A program made the position numbers and the translations under genes. From contig JAFTGG010000125.1 of assembly GCA_017458025.1 (NCBI GenBank), forward strand, positions 1-18,346: a stretch of 18,346 nucleotides of DNA, in the 5' to 3' direction. Shown here piece after piece: positions 5,820-13,775 of the stretch (within the stretch, counting starts at the first letter, position 1; each line of letters opens with the position of its first letter). This stretch comes from Oscillospiraceae bacterium. Its GTDB lineage: Bacteria > Bacillota > Clostridia > Oscillospirales > Oscillospiraceae. Under the pieces are notes generated by a model, which was not told where the DNA came from, made no database searches, and was given only the letters and a program-made list of their open reading frames with translations.

Positions 5820-7850
5820 TCAATCGCGGAAGAACCAGAGGTCCATGTCCGTCCTGCCGCCAATGCCGTTCACGGAGCCGCGGTCGGTGTACTGCCACAT
5901 GGCAAAATCGTAGATGAAACGCGGATAGTCGCCGTTATACTGTCCCGCGTACCAGACGTCGTATCCGGCGAGGCGGGAGAGGTCGTACTTGACGTAGCCG
6001 TCGTAGGTGTTCATGTAGACCATCGGCGCGTAGCCCGCTGCCTTGACGCGCTCGCAGAACGCGACCGCGCAGTCGCAGACGACGGAAACGGGCACGTCGT
6101 TGGAGCGCGCGTCGGGGTTGTCGCTGCCGGCGGTCTCCCAATCGAAGACGATGGGGCCGTCGATCTGCTTGCCCTTGAGCTTGGAGAGCGTGTATTCGAT
6201 CTCCTCGACCGCCTCGGCGGTGCTGACCGCCTGCGAGTAGAAGTAGACGCCGAGCTTGAGCCCGGCGGCGCGCGCGCCGCTGTAATACTCCTCAAAATAC
6301 ACGTCGTCGTAGATATTGCCGGAGTTCTGATACCTGCCGCCGACGCGCAGGATCGCGAAGTCGACGCCGTCCGCCTTGACCGCGTTCCAATCGATCTTCC
6401 CCTGATGGCGCGACACGTCGATGCCGCGCAGCACCGTGACGCCGGGTCCCGTATAGGTCATGGTCCCGCCGCTGCCGGAGAAGCCGGACTTGTCGTAATG
6501 GTTGAGCGGCACGCCCGCGGCGACGTCAAGCGTGCGCGAGCCGTAGGTCACGGTCTGCGTCGTGCCGAGGGCGACGGTGTTGCGCAGCCGCCAGACGATG
6601 GTGGACGCCTCCGCGCGCGTGAGGGAGTCGTCCGGACAGTAGAGCTGTTCGCCGTGCGCCGTCATGCCGTTGAGCACGCCGACGTTTGCGAGCGCGGTGA
6701 CGAAGCCGTCGTCCACATCGGCGAAGGGCGAGTCGCCGAACGACTGTCCGAAGCCGATGGCGTCCGCGATCAGATGCGCCACGTCAAGGCGCGTGATGGG
6801 CTGATCCAGATCGGCGAGCAGGCGTTCGGGCAGCCAGCCGCGCGCGCGGACAAAGTCGGCGTAGCCGCTCGCCCAATGCGCGCCGGTCGCCGGCTGTTCG
6901 GGGTGTCCCGCGGCGAGCAGAATGAGCTTGAGCGCCTCGCCCGTGGCGGTGGGGAGGTTCGGCGCGTAGGTCCCGTCGCCGCGGCCGTCAATGACGCCGT
7001 CCTCGCTCAGCTCCATGACGTAGTCATAGAACCAATGCGCGCCGAGCACGTCGGTGTAGCTGCGCCGGACGTAGTTGTTCTTCGTCCAGACAGCGCTTGC
7101 CGCGCGGTTTCGCGTCACGCGGTCGCCGAGGCGGAGCGTATCGCCGCCCGCCGTACGCATGCCGGAGAGCGTATAGCCGAGGCGGAACATGACAGGGAAG
7201 GCGTCGTACGTCCCGCCGCGCTCATACACCGCGAAGTCGGTGGCGTACTGCACGCCGTCCTCACGCGTGACGGCGAGGTAGCAGAACTCGTCGCTGCGCG
7301 ACGCGTCGCCGTCGAGGTAGAGCGCGGCTTCCTCAAGCCGCCGCTGCGCGAGCCCTGGCAGCACCATGCCGCCGGCGTGGCTCCAGACGCCGAATGCCCG
7401 CGCGGTTTCGCGGCGGGACGCCTCCATGTCGCCGCGCACGATCTTGACAAGCGCGCTGGTACCGCTCAGCCACGAGGTGCCGAGCGTATAGGTGAAGTCG
7501 ACGAGCGCGTCGAACTGCCCTTGCGTGGGCGTGAGCCCGTTTCGCGCGAAAAAGCTGTTGAGCGCCGCTTCGGTGCGGACAAGCTCCGCGCGCAGCAGCG
7601 CCTCGGCCTCGTCTTCGGTGACGCCGTTCGGGTACGCGCCCTCGGCGACCTGTGAGCCGTAGCCGACATACCAATGGCCGTTTTCGTAGTACATGTCGCG
7701 CGAAAAGCCCTCGTAGCGCTCGATGAGGTCGAGGCAGGCGCCGCCCGCGGTCATGCCGGTATAGGCGCGCACCGGCGCGGGACACGCCGCCTGCGCGATG
7801 AGGCAGGCGAGCAGCATCAAGGCGGTCAGGGAATGACGGATCTGTTTCAT
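5820..7850 (-). CDS. Secreted two-headed muramidase: GH24-like, three SLH repeats, GH25
   Basis: 676 residues. A signal peptide (1 to about 29: KR-positive start, LMLLACLIAQ core, PVRAYT region) is followed by a GH24 phage-lysozyme-like domain (about 35-178), a linker region, three SLH repeats (about 263-312, 324-366, 375-425) and a GH25 lysozyme domain (476-676) with GIDVSRHQG (D478) and the catalytic DWE (570-572). SLH repeats normally anchor proteins to cell-wall polymers, so this should be a surface enzyme that cuts peptidoglycan glycan strands. In the GH24 part the expected Glu-8-Asp/Cys-5-Thr triad reads E47-8-E56-5-V62, so that domain may be altered or inactive; GH25 looks intact. The start is ATG 7850, with AAAGGAG at 7857-7863; an in-frame ATG further upstream at 7952 lacks this support and would hide the signal peptide. 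No clear terminator follows. Confidence 0.93.
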   Translation of the reverse strand: MKQIRHSLTALMLLACLIAQAACPAPVRAYTGMTAGGACLDLIERYEGFSRDMYYENGHWYVGYGSQVAEGAYPNGVTEDEAEALLRAELVRTEAALNSFFARNGLTPTQGQFDALVDFTYTLGTSWLSGTSALVKIVRGDMEASRRETARAFGVWSHAGGMVLPGLAQRRLEEAALYLDGDASRSDEFCYLAVTREDGVQYATDFAVYERGGTYDAFPVMFRLGYTLSGMRTAGGDTLRLGDRVTRNRAASAVWTKNNYVRRSYTDVLGAHWFYDYVMELSEDGVIDGRGDGTYAPNLPTATGEALKLILLAAGHPEQPATGAHWASGYADFVRARGWLPERLLADLDQPITRLDVAHLIADAIGFGQSFGDSPFADVDDGFVTALANVGVLNGMTAHGEQLYCPDDSLTRAEASTIVWRLRNTVALGTTQTVTYGSRTLDVAAGVPLNHYDKSGFSGSGGTMTYTGPGVTVLRGIDVSRHQGKIDWNAVKADGVDFAILRVGGRYQNSGNIYDDVYFEEYYSGARAAGLKLGVYFYSQAVSTAEAVEEIEYTLSKLKGKQIDGPIVFDWETAGSDNPDARSNDVPVSVVCDCAVAFCERVKAAGYAPMVYMNTYDGYVKYDLSRLAGYDVWYAGQYNGDYPRFIYDFAMWQYTDRGSVNGIGGRTDMDLWFFRD

Positions 7851-7884
7851 GGAAGCTCCTTTTGTCATTTTATGTCTACTTGGT

Positions 7885-7913
7885 AGGATACCATATCTTT
7901 TGATGGAACGCAA
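7885..7913 (-). promoter_or_regulatory. Probable promoter of the muramidase gene
   Basis: On the minus strand, TTGCGT (7913-7908), 17-bp spacer, TATCCT (7890-7885). The start would be near 7878, about 28 nt before the ATG. This also argues against the upstream ATG at 7952. The rest of the 217-bp gap holds only the radical SAM gene's terminator. Confidence 0.6.
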
Positions 7914-8022
7914 TGCCAAACGCCCGCGCCGCGTCCTGTTAATTTTTGCCATGACGCGGTATGCCGGCGGCGGAGAGGAGGCCGGCGCTGCGCCGTTCGG
8001 GATTTTCTGACAAAAGAAAACG

Positions 8023-8054
8023 AAAAATGCCGCGCGCCCGTGCTGGCGCGCGGC
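8023..8054 (-). terminator. Intrinsic terminator after the radical SAM gene
   Basis: 10-bp GC stem: 8045-8054 pairs with 8029-8038 around a 6-nt loop; read on the minus strand it is followed by ATTTTT (8028-8023). Confidence 0.85.
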
Positions 8055-8067
8055 AAATAATTTTCCT

Positions 8068-8937
8068 TTACAAGCCTAATTCTACCGCGCGGCGGAACCG
8101 TATCTCGCCGGTGAGCGCCTTGTCGATCTGCGCGATGAGCGCCTCGCGGTCGCGGTTGAGCGTGCCCTTGAGCGGGAGGTAGTTGCTGGCGTGGTTGGAG
8201 CGGAACACGCTGCCGTCGCTGTCGATGTGCCGCAGGATCACGCGGTTCTCGGCCGCCAGCTCCTCGGGGCCGAGCATGGTCAGCTCGCCGCGCTCGATCC
8301 AATCGTGCAGCGGCGTGCCGGAGTAGACGCGCAGCGTCAGCATCGCGACGTAGTCCGCCTTGATGCGCGAGAGCGCCGCGGCGGTGGCGACGGCGTGCTC
8401 CTCGCTCTGTTCTTTGCCGCCCATGCCGTTGATGGCGGTGACGGAGAGCGTCATGCCCGCCGCCTTGGCGCGCAGCGAATGCTCGACGATCTCCTCGGCG
8501 GTGACGCCCTTGTCATACTTTTTGAGCAGCGGCTCCAAGCCGGTTTCCAGCCCGACATAGACCATCTGCAGCCCGTGGGCGCGCAGCGTTTCGAGCTCCG
8601 CGTCGGTCTTGCGCATGAGCGCCTTGGTGGACGCGTAGGCGCTGACGCGCTCGCACTCGGGGAAGCGGTCGCGGATATAGTCGAGCACGCTCAGCAGGTA
8701 GTCCATCGGAAGGATCAGCGCGTCGCCGTCGGCGAGGAACACGCGCTCAATGCGCGGATAGTACGCCCGTGCCTCGGCAAGGTCGCCGAGCACCTGCTCA
8801 AGCGGATTGATGGAGAAGCTCTTCGCCTTGTACATGATGCAGAACGCGCATTTGTTGTGGCTGCACCCGAGCGTGCACTGCACGATCAGGCTGTGTGCCT
8901 CGCTGGGCGGGCGGTAGACGGCTCCGGAATAATGCAT
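8068..8937 (-). CDS. Radical SAM protein
   Basis: 289 residues. The iron-sulfur cluster motif near the N-terminus reads GCSHNKCAFC (C25, C30, C33), a CX4CX2C variant of the usual CX3CX2C that is seen in YgiQ/COG1032-like radical SAM proteins. GDALIL and the VYVGLETG block are typical of Elp3/HemN-like TIM barrels, where these segments contact S-adenosylmethionine. There is no B12-binding or extra cluster domain at this length. The substrate is unknown. The ATG at 8937 follows AGGAG that overlaps the thioesterase stop codon (TAAGGAG), so the two genes are an operon with likely translational coupling (13-nt gap). A strong terminator follows. Confidence 0.9.
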   Translation of the reverse strand: MHYSGAVYRPPSEAHSLIVQCTLGCSHNKCAFCIMYKAKSFSINPLEQVLGDLAEARAYYPRIERVFLADGDALILPMDYLLSVLDYIRDRFPECERVSAYASTKALMRKTDAELETLRAHGLQMVYVGLETGLEPLLKKYDKGVTAEEIVEHSLRAKAAGMTLSVTAINGMGGKEQSEEHAVATAAALSRIKADYVAMLTLRVYSGTPLHDWIERGELTMLGPEELAAENRVILRHIDSDGSVFRSNHASNYLPLKGTLNRDREALIAQIDKALTGEIRFRRAVELGL

Positions 8938-8950
8938 AGCGCGAATCTCC

Positions 8951-9343
8951 TTATTTGTTCAGCTTGCTTTCGCACTTCGCCATGAAGCGCTCCACGTCGA
9001 TGTAGGCGCGCTGGTGCGTGCCCTCGCCGATGAGGCCGGCGTCGTCGTAGGCGGAGACCTTGAACTCCGCCATCTTGCCGTTTTCAGACACGGACACCAG
9101 CTCCGCCACCGCGCGCACAGGCATGCCGACGGGCGAGGGCGAGACGTGGGCGATATCGAGCTTCGTACCGACGCTGCTTCTGCCTTCGGGCAGACCCTCC
9201 TGCATGAGCAGGAACGCGGCGTTCTCCATCATCGCGATCATCCACGGCGTGCCGAACACATGCATCGCGCCGCTGCCGAGGCTTTTGGCGGTCATCGGCT
9301 CGGCGACGGTATCGCGGACCTCATAGGTATCTCCGACTTTCAT
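8951..9343 (-). CDS. FlK-like hotdog thioesterase
   Basis: 130 residues with the hotdog-fold layout of the fluoroacetyl-CoA thioesterase-like family. T32, E40 and H66 fall in the contexts FGTPWMIAMMEN and LDIAHVSPSPVG; their spacing (8 and 26) equals that of the catalytic Thr42-Glu50-His76 of FlK from Streptomyces cattleya. The C-terminal GEGTHQRAYID block is also typical. Most family members are general acyl-CoA thioesterases, and nothing here points to fluoroacetate. The start ATG 9343 has AGGAGG at 9352-9357. First gene of a two-gene operon with the radical SAM protein. Confidence 0.88.
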   Translation of the reverse strand: MKVGDTYEVRDTVAEPMTAKSLGSGAMHVFGTPWMIAMMENAAFLLMQEGLPEGRSSVGTKLDIAHVSPSPVGMPVRAVAELVSVSENGKMAEFKVSAYDDAGLIGEGTHQRAYIDVERFMAKCESKLNK

Positions 9344-9373
9344 GAGTAATGCCTCCTAATGCTGTTTTTCCGT

Positions 9374-9402
9374 AGCATACCACAAAAAAGGACGCCGCAC
9401 AA
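9374..9402 (-). promoter_or_regulatory. Promoter of the thioesterase gene, embedded in the upstream terminator
   Basis: On the minus strand, TTGTGC (9402-9397), 17-bp spacer, TATGCT (9379-9374), with an extended -10 (TGG before the -10 box). The -35 box lies in the loop and 3' arm of the pot operon terminator. Confidence 0.65.
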
Positions 9403-9413
9403 GTGCGGCGTCC
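9384..9413 (-). terminator. Intrinsic terminator of the pot operon
   Basis: 11-bp perfect stem (9413-9403 with 9400-9390) followed on the minus strand by TTTTTT (9389-9384). It begins 7 nt after the potCD stop. Confidence 0.9.
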
Positions 9414-9419
9414 CGAAAA

Positions 9420-11327
9420 TCAGTTCTCCGCTTTGACGCGGATCCAATACTTGCTCAGCTCGCGCTGGAGCGTGACGTTGTCGTGGAACATTTCGTCCAT
9501 TTCTCCGTCGCTGCGGGGGAGATACGCCTCGTTTTCGGCGTACAAATCCTCCTGCGTGCTCATTTCCTCGAGCACCTCCGCGTTGGGCGAGGCGTAGCCG
9601 ACGGTTTCGGAGTTGTCGAACGCCGCCTCGTAGGTGAGCATGTAGTTGATGAACTCATGCGCCAGCAGCGGGTTCTCGGCGTTCTTCGGAATAATCATCG
9701 CGTCGCTCCAGATGTTCGTGCCCTCGTCGGGCATGAAGAAGCTCATATCCTCGTTCTCGTCAAGGATCACCGTCGCGTCGCCGCTGTAGACCACCGCGAT
9801 GTCCTGATAGCCGTTGATCATCGAGTCGATGACCTCGTCGGTGACGTAGATGGGGAACATCGTATTGTTCATCTGCCGCAGCCACTCGTAGGCGGCCTCA
9901 ATCTCGGCGGGGTCGTCGGTATTCATCGAGTAGCCTAGCGCCTTAAACGCCATCATGAACGAGTCGCGCTCGGAATCGTAGATATAGATGCGGCCCGCGT
10001 AATCGACGTCGTGCAGGATATCCCAGCCCTCGGCCTCCATGACCGCGGGGTCGACGTTCTCGTGGTTGTACACGAGGCCGACGCTGCCCCAGAAGTAGGG
10101 CACGGAATATGTGCCGTCGGGGTCGTAGTCAAGCCCGACCACCGCGTCCGCGAGGTTGTCGAGGTTGGGAATGAGCGACTTGTCGAGCGGCTGCAAATAG
10201 TCGCCGTTGATGAGACGCTCGATCATGTAGTCCGACGGGATCAGCACGTCGTAGCTGTCGCCCGCCTGAAGCTTGGTGTACATCATCTCGTTGGAGTCGA
10301 AGTTCTCCACGATGACGCTCACGCCGTACTGCGTCTCAAAGTTGGAGATGACGTCCTCGCCCAGATATTCGCCGGGCAGATAGAGCTTAAGCACCGACGA
10401 GCCGTATTTCTCGACGGCTTCCTGCTGGCGGCGGCGCTGTGCGCCGCTGCCGGCGGCCGCCATACCGGCGATGGCGGCGGCGAGTATCGCCGCGACCACC
10501 GCCGTCGCCTTGCGGTTCAGCGGCTTCGCCGTACCCTTGGCGGCGCTGCGCTCGCGCACGATGGGCACGATATTGACGACGCCGAGCGCGATTGGGATGA
10601 GCAGGATCACGATGGTGGAGAGCGCGTTGATCGAGGGGTTGACGCGCTTCGACATGGTGTAGACGAGGATCGAGATGTTGTTGACGCCGTTGCCGGTGGT
10701 GAAGTACGAGATGACGAAGTCGTCAAAGCTCATCGTGAACGCGATGAGCGCGCCGGAGATGATGCCGGGCCTGATCTGCGGCACGATGACGCGGGTCAGC
10801 GCCTGAAACGGCGTCGCGCCGAGGTCCATCGCCGCCTCGATGAGGTTTGGGTCCAGCGAGCGCAGCTTGGGCGTCACGGAGAGCATGACGTAGGGGATAC
10901 AGAACATGATGTGCGCGAGCAGCATCGTGCCGAAGCCCTTGCGCGCGGCGAGCACGCTGAAGAACATCAAAAGGCTGATCGCCGTCACGATGTCGGGATT
11001 CATGACCGGTAGGTCGTTAACGCGCTCCACGATGGCGGAGAGCACGCGGCTCGACTTCGAGAGCCCGATGGCGGTGATTGTGCCGGCGACGGTGGAGATC
11101 ACGGTCGCCAGCACGGCGATGAGCACCGTGTAGAGGACCGCCTCCATCATCGTCGAGTCGGCGAACATCTTCTCGTACCACCGAAGCGAGAAGCCGCCGA
11201 ACTTCGTAAGCGAGCGGGAATCGTTGAAGGAGAAGACGATGATATAAAAGATGGGGAAGTAAAAGAACAGGAGCGTCAGGGCAAGAATGATCTTCCCGCC
11301 GGCGCCGTTTTTTCCGCGCTCAGTCAT
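9420..11327 (-). CDS. potCD: Polyamine ABC transporter: permease PotC fused to binding protein PotD
   Basis: 635 residues. Residues 1-260 form a PotC-type permease with about six membrane helices and the EAA coupling loop (EAAMDLGATPFQALTRVIVP, from E164). A basic cytoplasmic stretch (257-273) leads into an extra hydrophobic helix (about 275-293), and residues 311-635 are a complete PotD-type spermidine/putrescine-binding protein (start LKLYLPGEYLGEDVISNFE; GTNIWSDAMIIPKNAENP near 536-553). The binding protein is thus tethered outside the cell by a seventh helix and needs no lipoprotein signal. PotC and PotD are separate in E. coli. ATG 11327 lies 6 nt after the potB stop with AAAGGAG inside the end of potB. 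The polyamine substrate is inferred from family. Confidence 0.93.
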   Translation of the reverse strand: MTERGKNGAGGKIILALTLLFFYFPIFYIIVFSFNDSRSLTKFGGFSLRWYEKMFADSTMMEAVLYTVLIAVLATVISTVAGTITAIGLSKSSRVLSAIVERVNDLPVMNPDIVTAISLLMFFSVLAARKGFGTMLLAHIMFCIPYVMLSVTPKLRSLDPNLIEAAMDLGATPFQALTRVIVPQIRPGIISGALIAFTMSFDDFVISYFTTGNGVNNISILVYTMSKRVNPSINALSTIVILLIPIALGVVNIVPIVRERSAAKGTAKPLNRKATAVVAAILAAAIAGMAAAGSGAQRRRQQEAVEKYGSSVLKLYLPGEYLGEDVISNFETQYGVSVIVENFDSNEMMYTKLQAGDSYDVLIPSDYMIERLINGDYLQPLDKSLIPNLDNLADAVVGLDYDPDGTYSVPYFWGSVGLVYNHENVDPAVMEAEGWDILHDVDYAGRIYIYDSERDSFMMAFKALGYSMNTDDPAEIEAAYEWLRQMNNTMFPIYVTDEVIDSMINGYQDIAVVYSGDATVILDENEDMSFFMPDEGTNIWSDAMIIPKNAENPLLAHEFINYMLTYEAAFDNSETVGYASPNAEVLEEMSTQEDLYAENEAYLPRSDGEMDEMFHDNVTLQRELSKYWIRVKAEN

Positions 11328-11333
11328 ACCGCG

Positions 11334-12170
11334 TCACTCCTTTCCGCCGGAGGCGACGGAGACGTCCGCCTTGCGCGTGAAGTACATGGAGATCATGATG
11401 ATGACCGCCATGATCATCGAGATGGCGCTGCCGAAGTTCCAATCGCCGGAGGTGAGAAACTGCGACTCGATGACGTTGCCGACAAGGACGTACTGCCCAC
11501 CGCCGAGCAGCTTCGGAATAAAGAAGCTGGACACCGCGGGAAGGAACACCAGCGTGATGCCGGAGATGACGCCGGGGAGCGAGAGCGGCAGCGTGACGCG
11601 CAGAAAGGCGTGCGCCTTATCCGCGCCGAGGTCGGCGGCGGCGTTCAGAAGGTTCTTGTCCATCTTATCGAGCGAGGTGTGGATCTGCAGGATCATGAAG
11701 GGAATGAAGTTATACACCATGCCGAGAATGACGGCGAAGCTCGTGTGGATCATCGGCACGGGGCCGACGCCGAAGAAGCCGAGAAACGTGTTGAGCACAC
11801 CCTCGTCCTGTAAAATGCCCATCCACGCGTATGTGCGCACCAGCATGTTGACCCAGGTGGGCATCGTGATGAGCAGGATCATGATGGTGTTGGCGCGCTC
11901 GCCGAGCTGCGCGATGACGTAAGCGATGGGGTAGCCCAGAAGCACGCAGATCACGGTCGTAATGAGCGCGATGTAGAGCGAGCGCCAGAGCACCGCGAGG
12001 AACACGCTGTCCGTCACGAAGCGGGCAAAGTTCTCCAGCGTGAAACGGAACGTCAGCACGTCGTTGCCGGACTCCGTGAACGCGTAGAGCACGATGAGCA
12101 GCATCGGCAGCACGATCATCGCCGCGATCCACAGGACGTACGGATAGGTCATGGAACGGAACTGTTTCAC
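11334..12170 (-). CDS. potB: Polyamine ABC transporter permease PotB
   Basis: 278 residues, the normal PotB size, with about six hydrophobic helices and an EAA-type loop ([20 protein letters not shown], from N176). The start is a GTG at 12170 whose last two bases are shared with the potA stop (GTGA overlap), preceded by AGGAGG at 12177-12182 with 6-nt spacing. An upstream extension of this frame to 12650 only shadows potA. It should pair with the PotC half of the next protein to form the membrane channel driven by PotA. The overlap implies translational coupling to potA. Confidence 0.94.
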   Translation of the reverse strand: MKQFRSMTYPYVLWIAAMIVLPMLLIVLYAFTESGNDVLTFRFTLENFARFVTDSVFLAVLWRSLYIALITTVICVLLGYPIAYVIAQLGERANTIMILLITMPTWVNMLVRTYAWMGILQDEGVLNTFLGFFGVGPVPMIHTSFAVILGMVYNFIPFMILQIHTSLDKMDKNLLNAAADLGADKAHAFLRVTLPLSLPGVISGITLVFLPAVSSFFIPKLLGGGQYVLVGNVIESQFLTSGDWNFGSAISMIMAVIIMISMYFTRKADVSVASGGKE

Positions 12171-13753
12171 CGGCGGCCTCCTCTCTTCATCACATGCAGG
12201 TCCTCGGGACGGAAGATCAGGCCGACTTCCGCGCCTTCCTCGGCGGCGCGGGTGGTGGAGACCTTGTATTCGTAGCCTTCGGTGGCGAAGGTCACGTCGT
12301 AAACGCCCGGGGTGATGGTTTCGGGGTCGAAGTCGTACTTGACGTCGGTGATCTCGACCTGCTCGTTCTCGTCCTCCAGGCTCCACGCCGACGCGTTCGC
12401 CCACATCTTGAGATCGGTATCCAGCGCCATGCTCTCCTGAATGTCCTCGACCTTCTTGAAGAAGTTCATGGCGTAAATCTCCTCCTGATATACCGTGCTC
12501 TCGGCTCGGTTCTCGGTGACGACCATCGCGCGCACGGTGATGGAGGTGCCCGCGGCGGTGGCAAACGTGACGCTGTACTCGCCGGTCTCGGGCTTGATGT
12601 CGTGCTCGACGGTCTTGATGGAGATCGGCTCCTCGGTCTCGGCGTCCCACGCCTCGGCGGAGGCAAGGGCGATGATCCTGCCGTCGTTCAGCTCCGCCGC
12701 GTCCTCCACGTCGAGCAGAAAGCCGCTGGCGCTGATCTTCTCGCCGCCTCCCGTGACGGGCTTATCCTGAGAGACCTGCATCTTGACCGTGATGGACGTG
12801 CCGGCGCGGGTCTCGACGATCGTATCGTAGTGCATGCCCTTAAAGAGCTGCGACTTGACCACGCCCTTGAGCATGCCCTGACCGCGCGGGACGATGTCGA
12901 GGTGCTCGGGGCGAATGACGACGTCGACCTTTTCGCCCCGCTCAAAGCCGCGGGCGGAGCAGGGGAACTTCTTGTCCTCGAACACGACGAGGTCGTCTTC
13001 GAGCATTACGCCGTCGATGATGTTCGTCTCGCCGATGAAGTTCGCGACGAACTCGTTGACCGGGCGGCGGTAAATCTCGGTCGGCGTGCCGATCTGCTGA
13101 ATTTCTCCCGCGTTCATGACCACGATCTTGTCCGACATCGTCAGCGCCTCCTCCTGATCGTGCGTGACGAAGATGAACGTGATGCCGACCTCCTGTTGAA
13201 TGGACTTGAGCTCGTGCTGCATCTCCTTGCGGAGCTTTAAGTCCAGCGCGCCGAGCGGCTCGTCGAGCAGCAAAACGCTCGGCTCGTTGACGAGCGCGCG
13301 GGCGATGGCGATGCGCTGCTGCTGTCCGCCGGACATCTCGGTCACGTTGCGCCTGGCGTAGTCCTCGAGGTTCACGAGGCGCAGCATGCGCATGACCTTC
13401 TGCTCGATGACGTCCTTCGGCTCCTTTTTGATGGTCAGGCCGAAGGCAATGTTGTCGTAGACGTTCATGTGCGGGAACAGCGCGTATTTCTGGAACACGG
13501 TGTTGATCTCGCGCTTGTAGGGCGGGACGTTGACGATGTCCTCGCCGTCAAAGAGCACCTTGCCCTCGGTGGGCTGCAAAAAGCCGCCGAGAATACGCAG
13601 CAGCGTCGTCTTGCCGCAGCCCGAGGGCCCCAGCAGCGTGACGAACTCGTTTTCGTAGATATCGAGAGACACGCCTTTGAGGACGACCTGGCCGTCCTCA
13701 AAGCTTTTGACGATGTTCTTGAATTGAATGAGCTTCTTCGCTTCTTCTGCCAT
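12167..13753 (-). CDS. potA: Polyamine ABC transporter ATPase PotA with inserted Ig-like repeats
   Basis: 528 residues against about 350-380 for usual PotA. The ATPase half is intact: Walker [10 protein letters not shown] (42-50), Q-loop Q88, signature MSGGQQQR (140-147), Walker B LLLDEP (161-166), switch H198. The C-terminal TOBE region starts normally ([20 protein letters not shown], 281-300) and ends normally ([19 protein letters not shown], 505-523), but about 175 residues (316-493) are inserted. The insert holds two diverged repeats (about 339-411 and 426-497), each with a V-ED start, an A-AW centre and a closing (G)EYSVTFAT or GVYDVTFAT strand, resembling Ig-like domains of Firmicute surface proteins. 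The reading frame is open throughout. The ATG at 13753 has AAAAGGAGAAGG upstream and lies 22 nt behind the regulator gene. Confidence 0.93.
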   Translation of the reverse strand: MAEEAKKLIQFKNIVKSFEDGQVVLKGVSLDIYENEFVTLLGPSGCGKTTLLRILGGFLQPTEGKVLFDGEDIVNVPPYKREINTVFQKYALFPHMNVYDNIAFGLTIKKEPKDVIEQKVMRMLRLVNLEDYARRNVTEMSGGQQQRIAIARALVNEPSVLLLDEPLGALDLKLRKEMQHELKSIQQEVGITFIFVTHDQEEALTMSDKIVVMNAGEIQQIGTPTEIYRRPVNEFVANFIGETNIIDGVMLEDDLVVFEDKKFPCSARGFERGEKVDVVIRPEHLDIVPRGQGMLKGVVKSQLFKGMHYDTIVETRAGTSITVKMQVSQDKPVTGGGEKISASGFLLDVEDAAELNDGRIIALASAEAWDAETEEPISIKTVEHDIKPETGEYSVTFATAAGTSITVRAMVVTENRAESTVYQEEIYAMNFFKKVEDIQESMALDTDLKMWANASAWSLEDENEQVEITDVKYDFDPETITPGVYDVTFATEGYEYKVSTTRAAEEGAEVGLIFRPEDLHVMKRGGRR

Positions 13754-13775
13754 TGCGACCTTCTCCTTTTAGATA

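Noticed and set aside
5793..7655. 620-residue open frame on the + strand opposite the muramidase gene
   Set aside because: Antisense shadow of a GC-rich gene: the minus-strand protein has clear GH25 and SLH motifs, while this translation is Arg/Ala/Val-rich with no recognisable domain and no ribosome binding site.
7851..7952. Upstream ATG at 7952 as start of the muramidase
   Set aside because: It lies upstream of the likely transcription start and would bury the signal peptide; ATG 7850 has a good ribosome binding site.
10011..11012. 333-residue open frame opposite potCD, and a similar one at 12194-13240 opposite potA
   Set aside because: Both are low-complexity Val/Asp/Arg-rich translations antisense to well-identified transporter genes.
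12171..12650. N-terminal extension of PotB to 438 residues
   Set aside because: The extension overlaps the potA insert region out of frame and is Arg-rich; the GTG at 12170 has a strong ribosome binding site and gives the normal PotB length.
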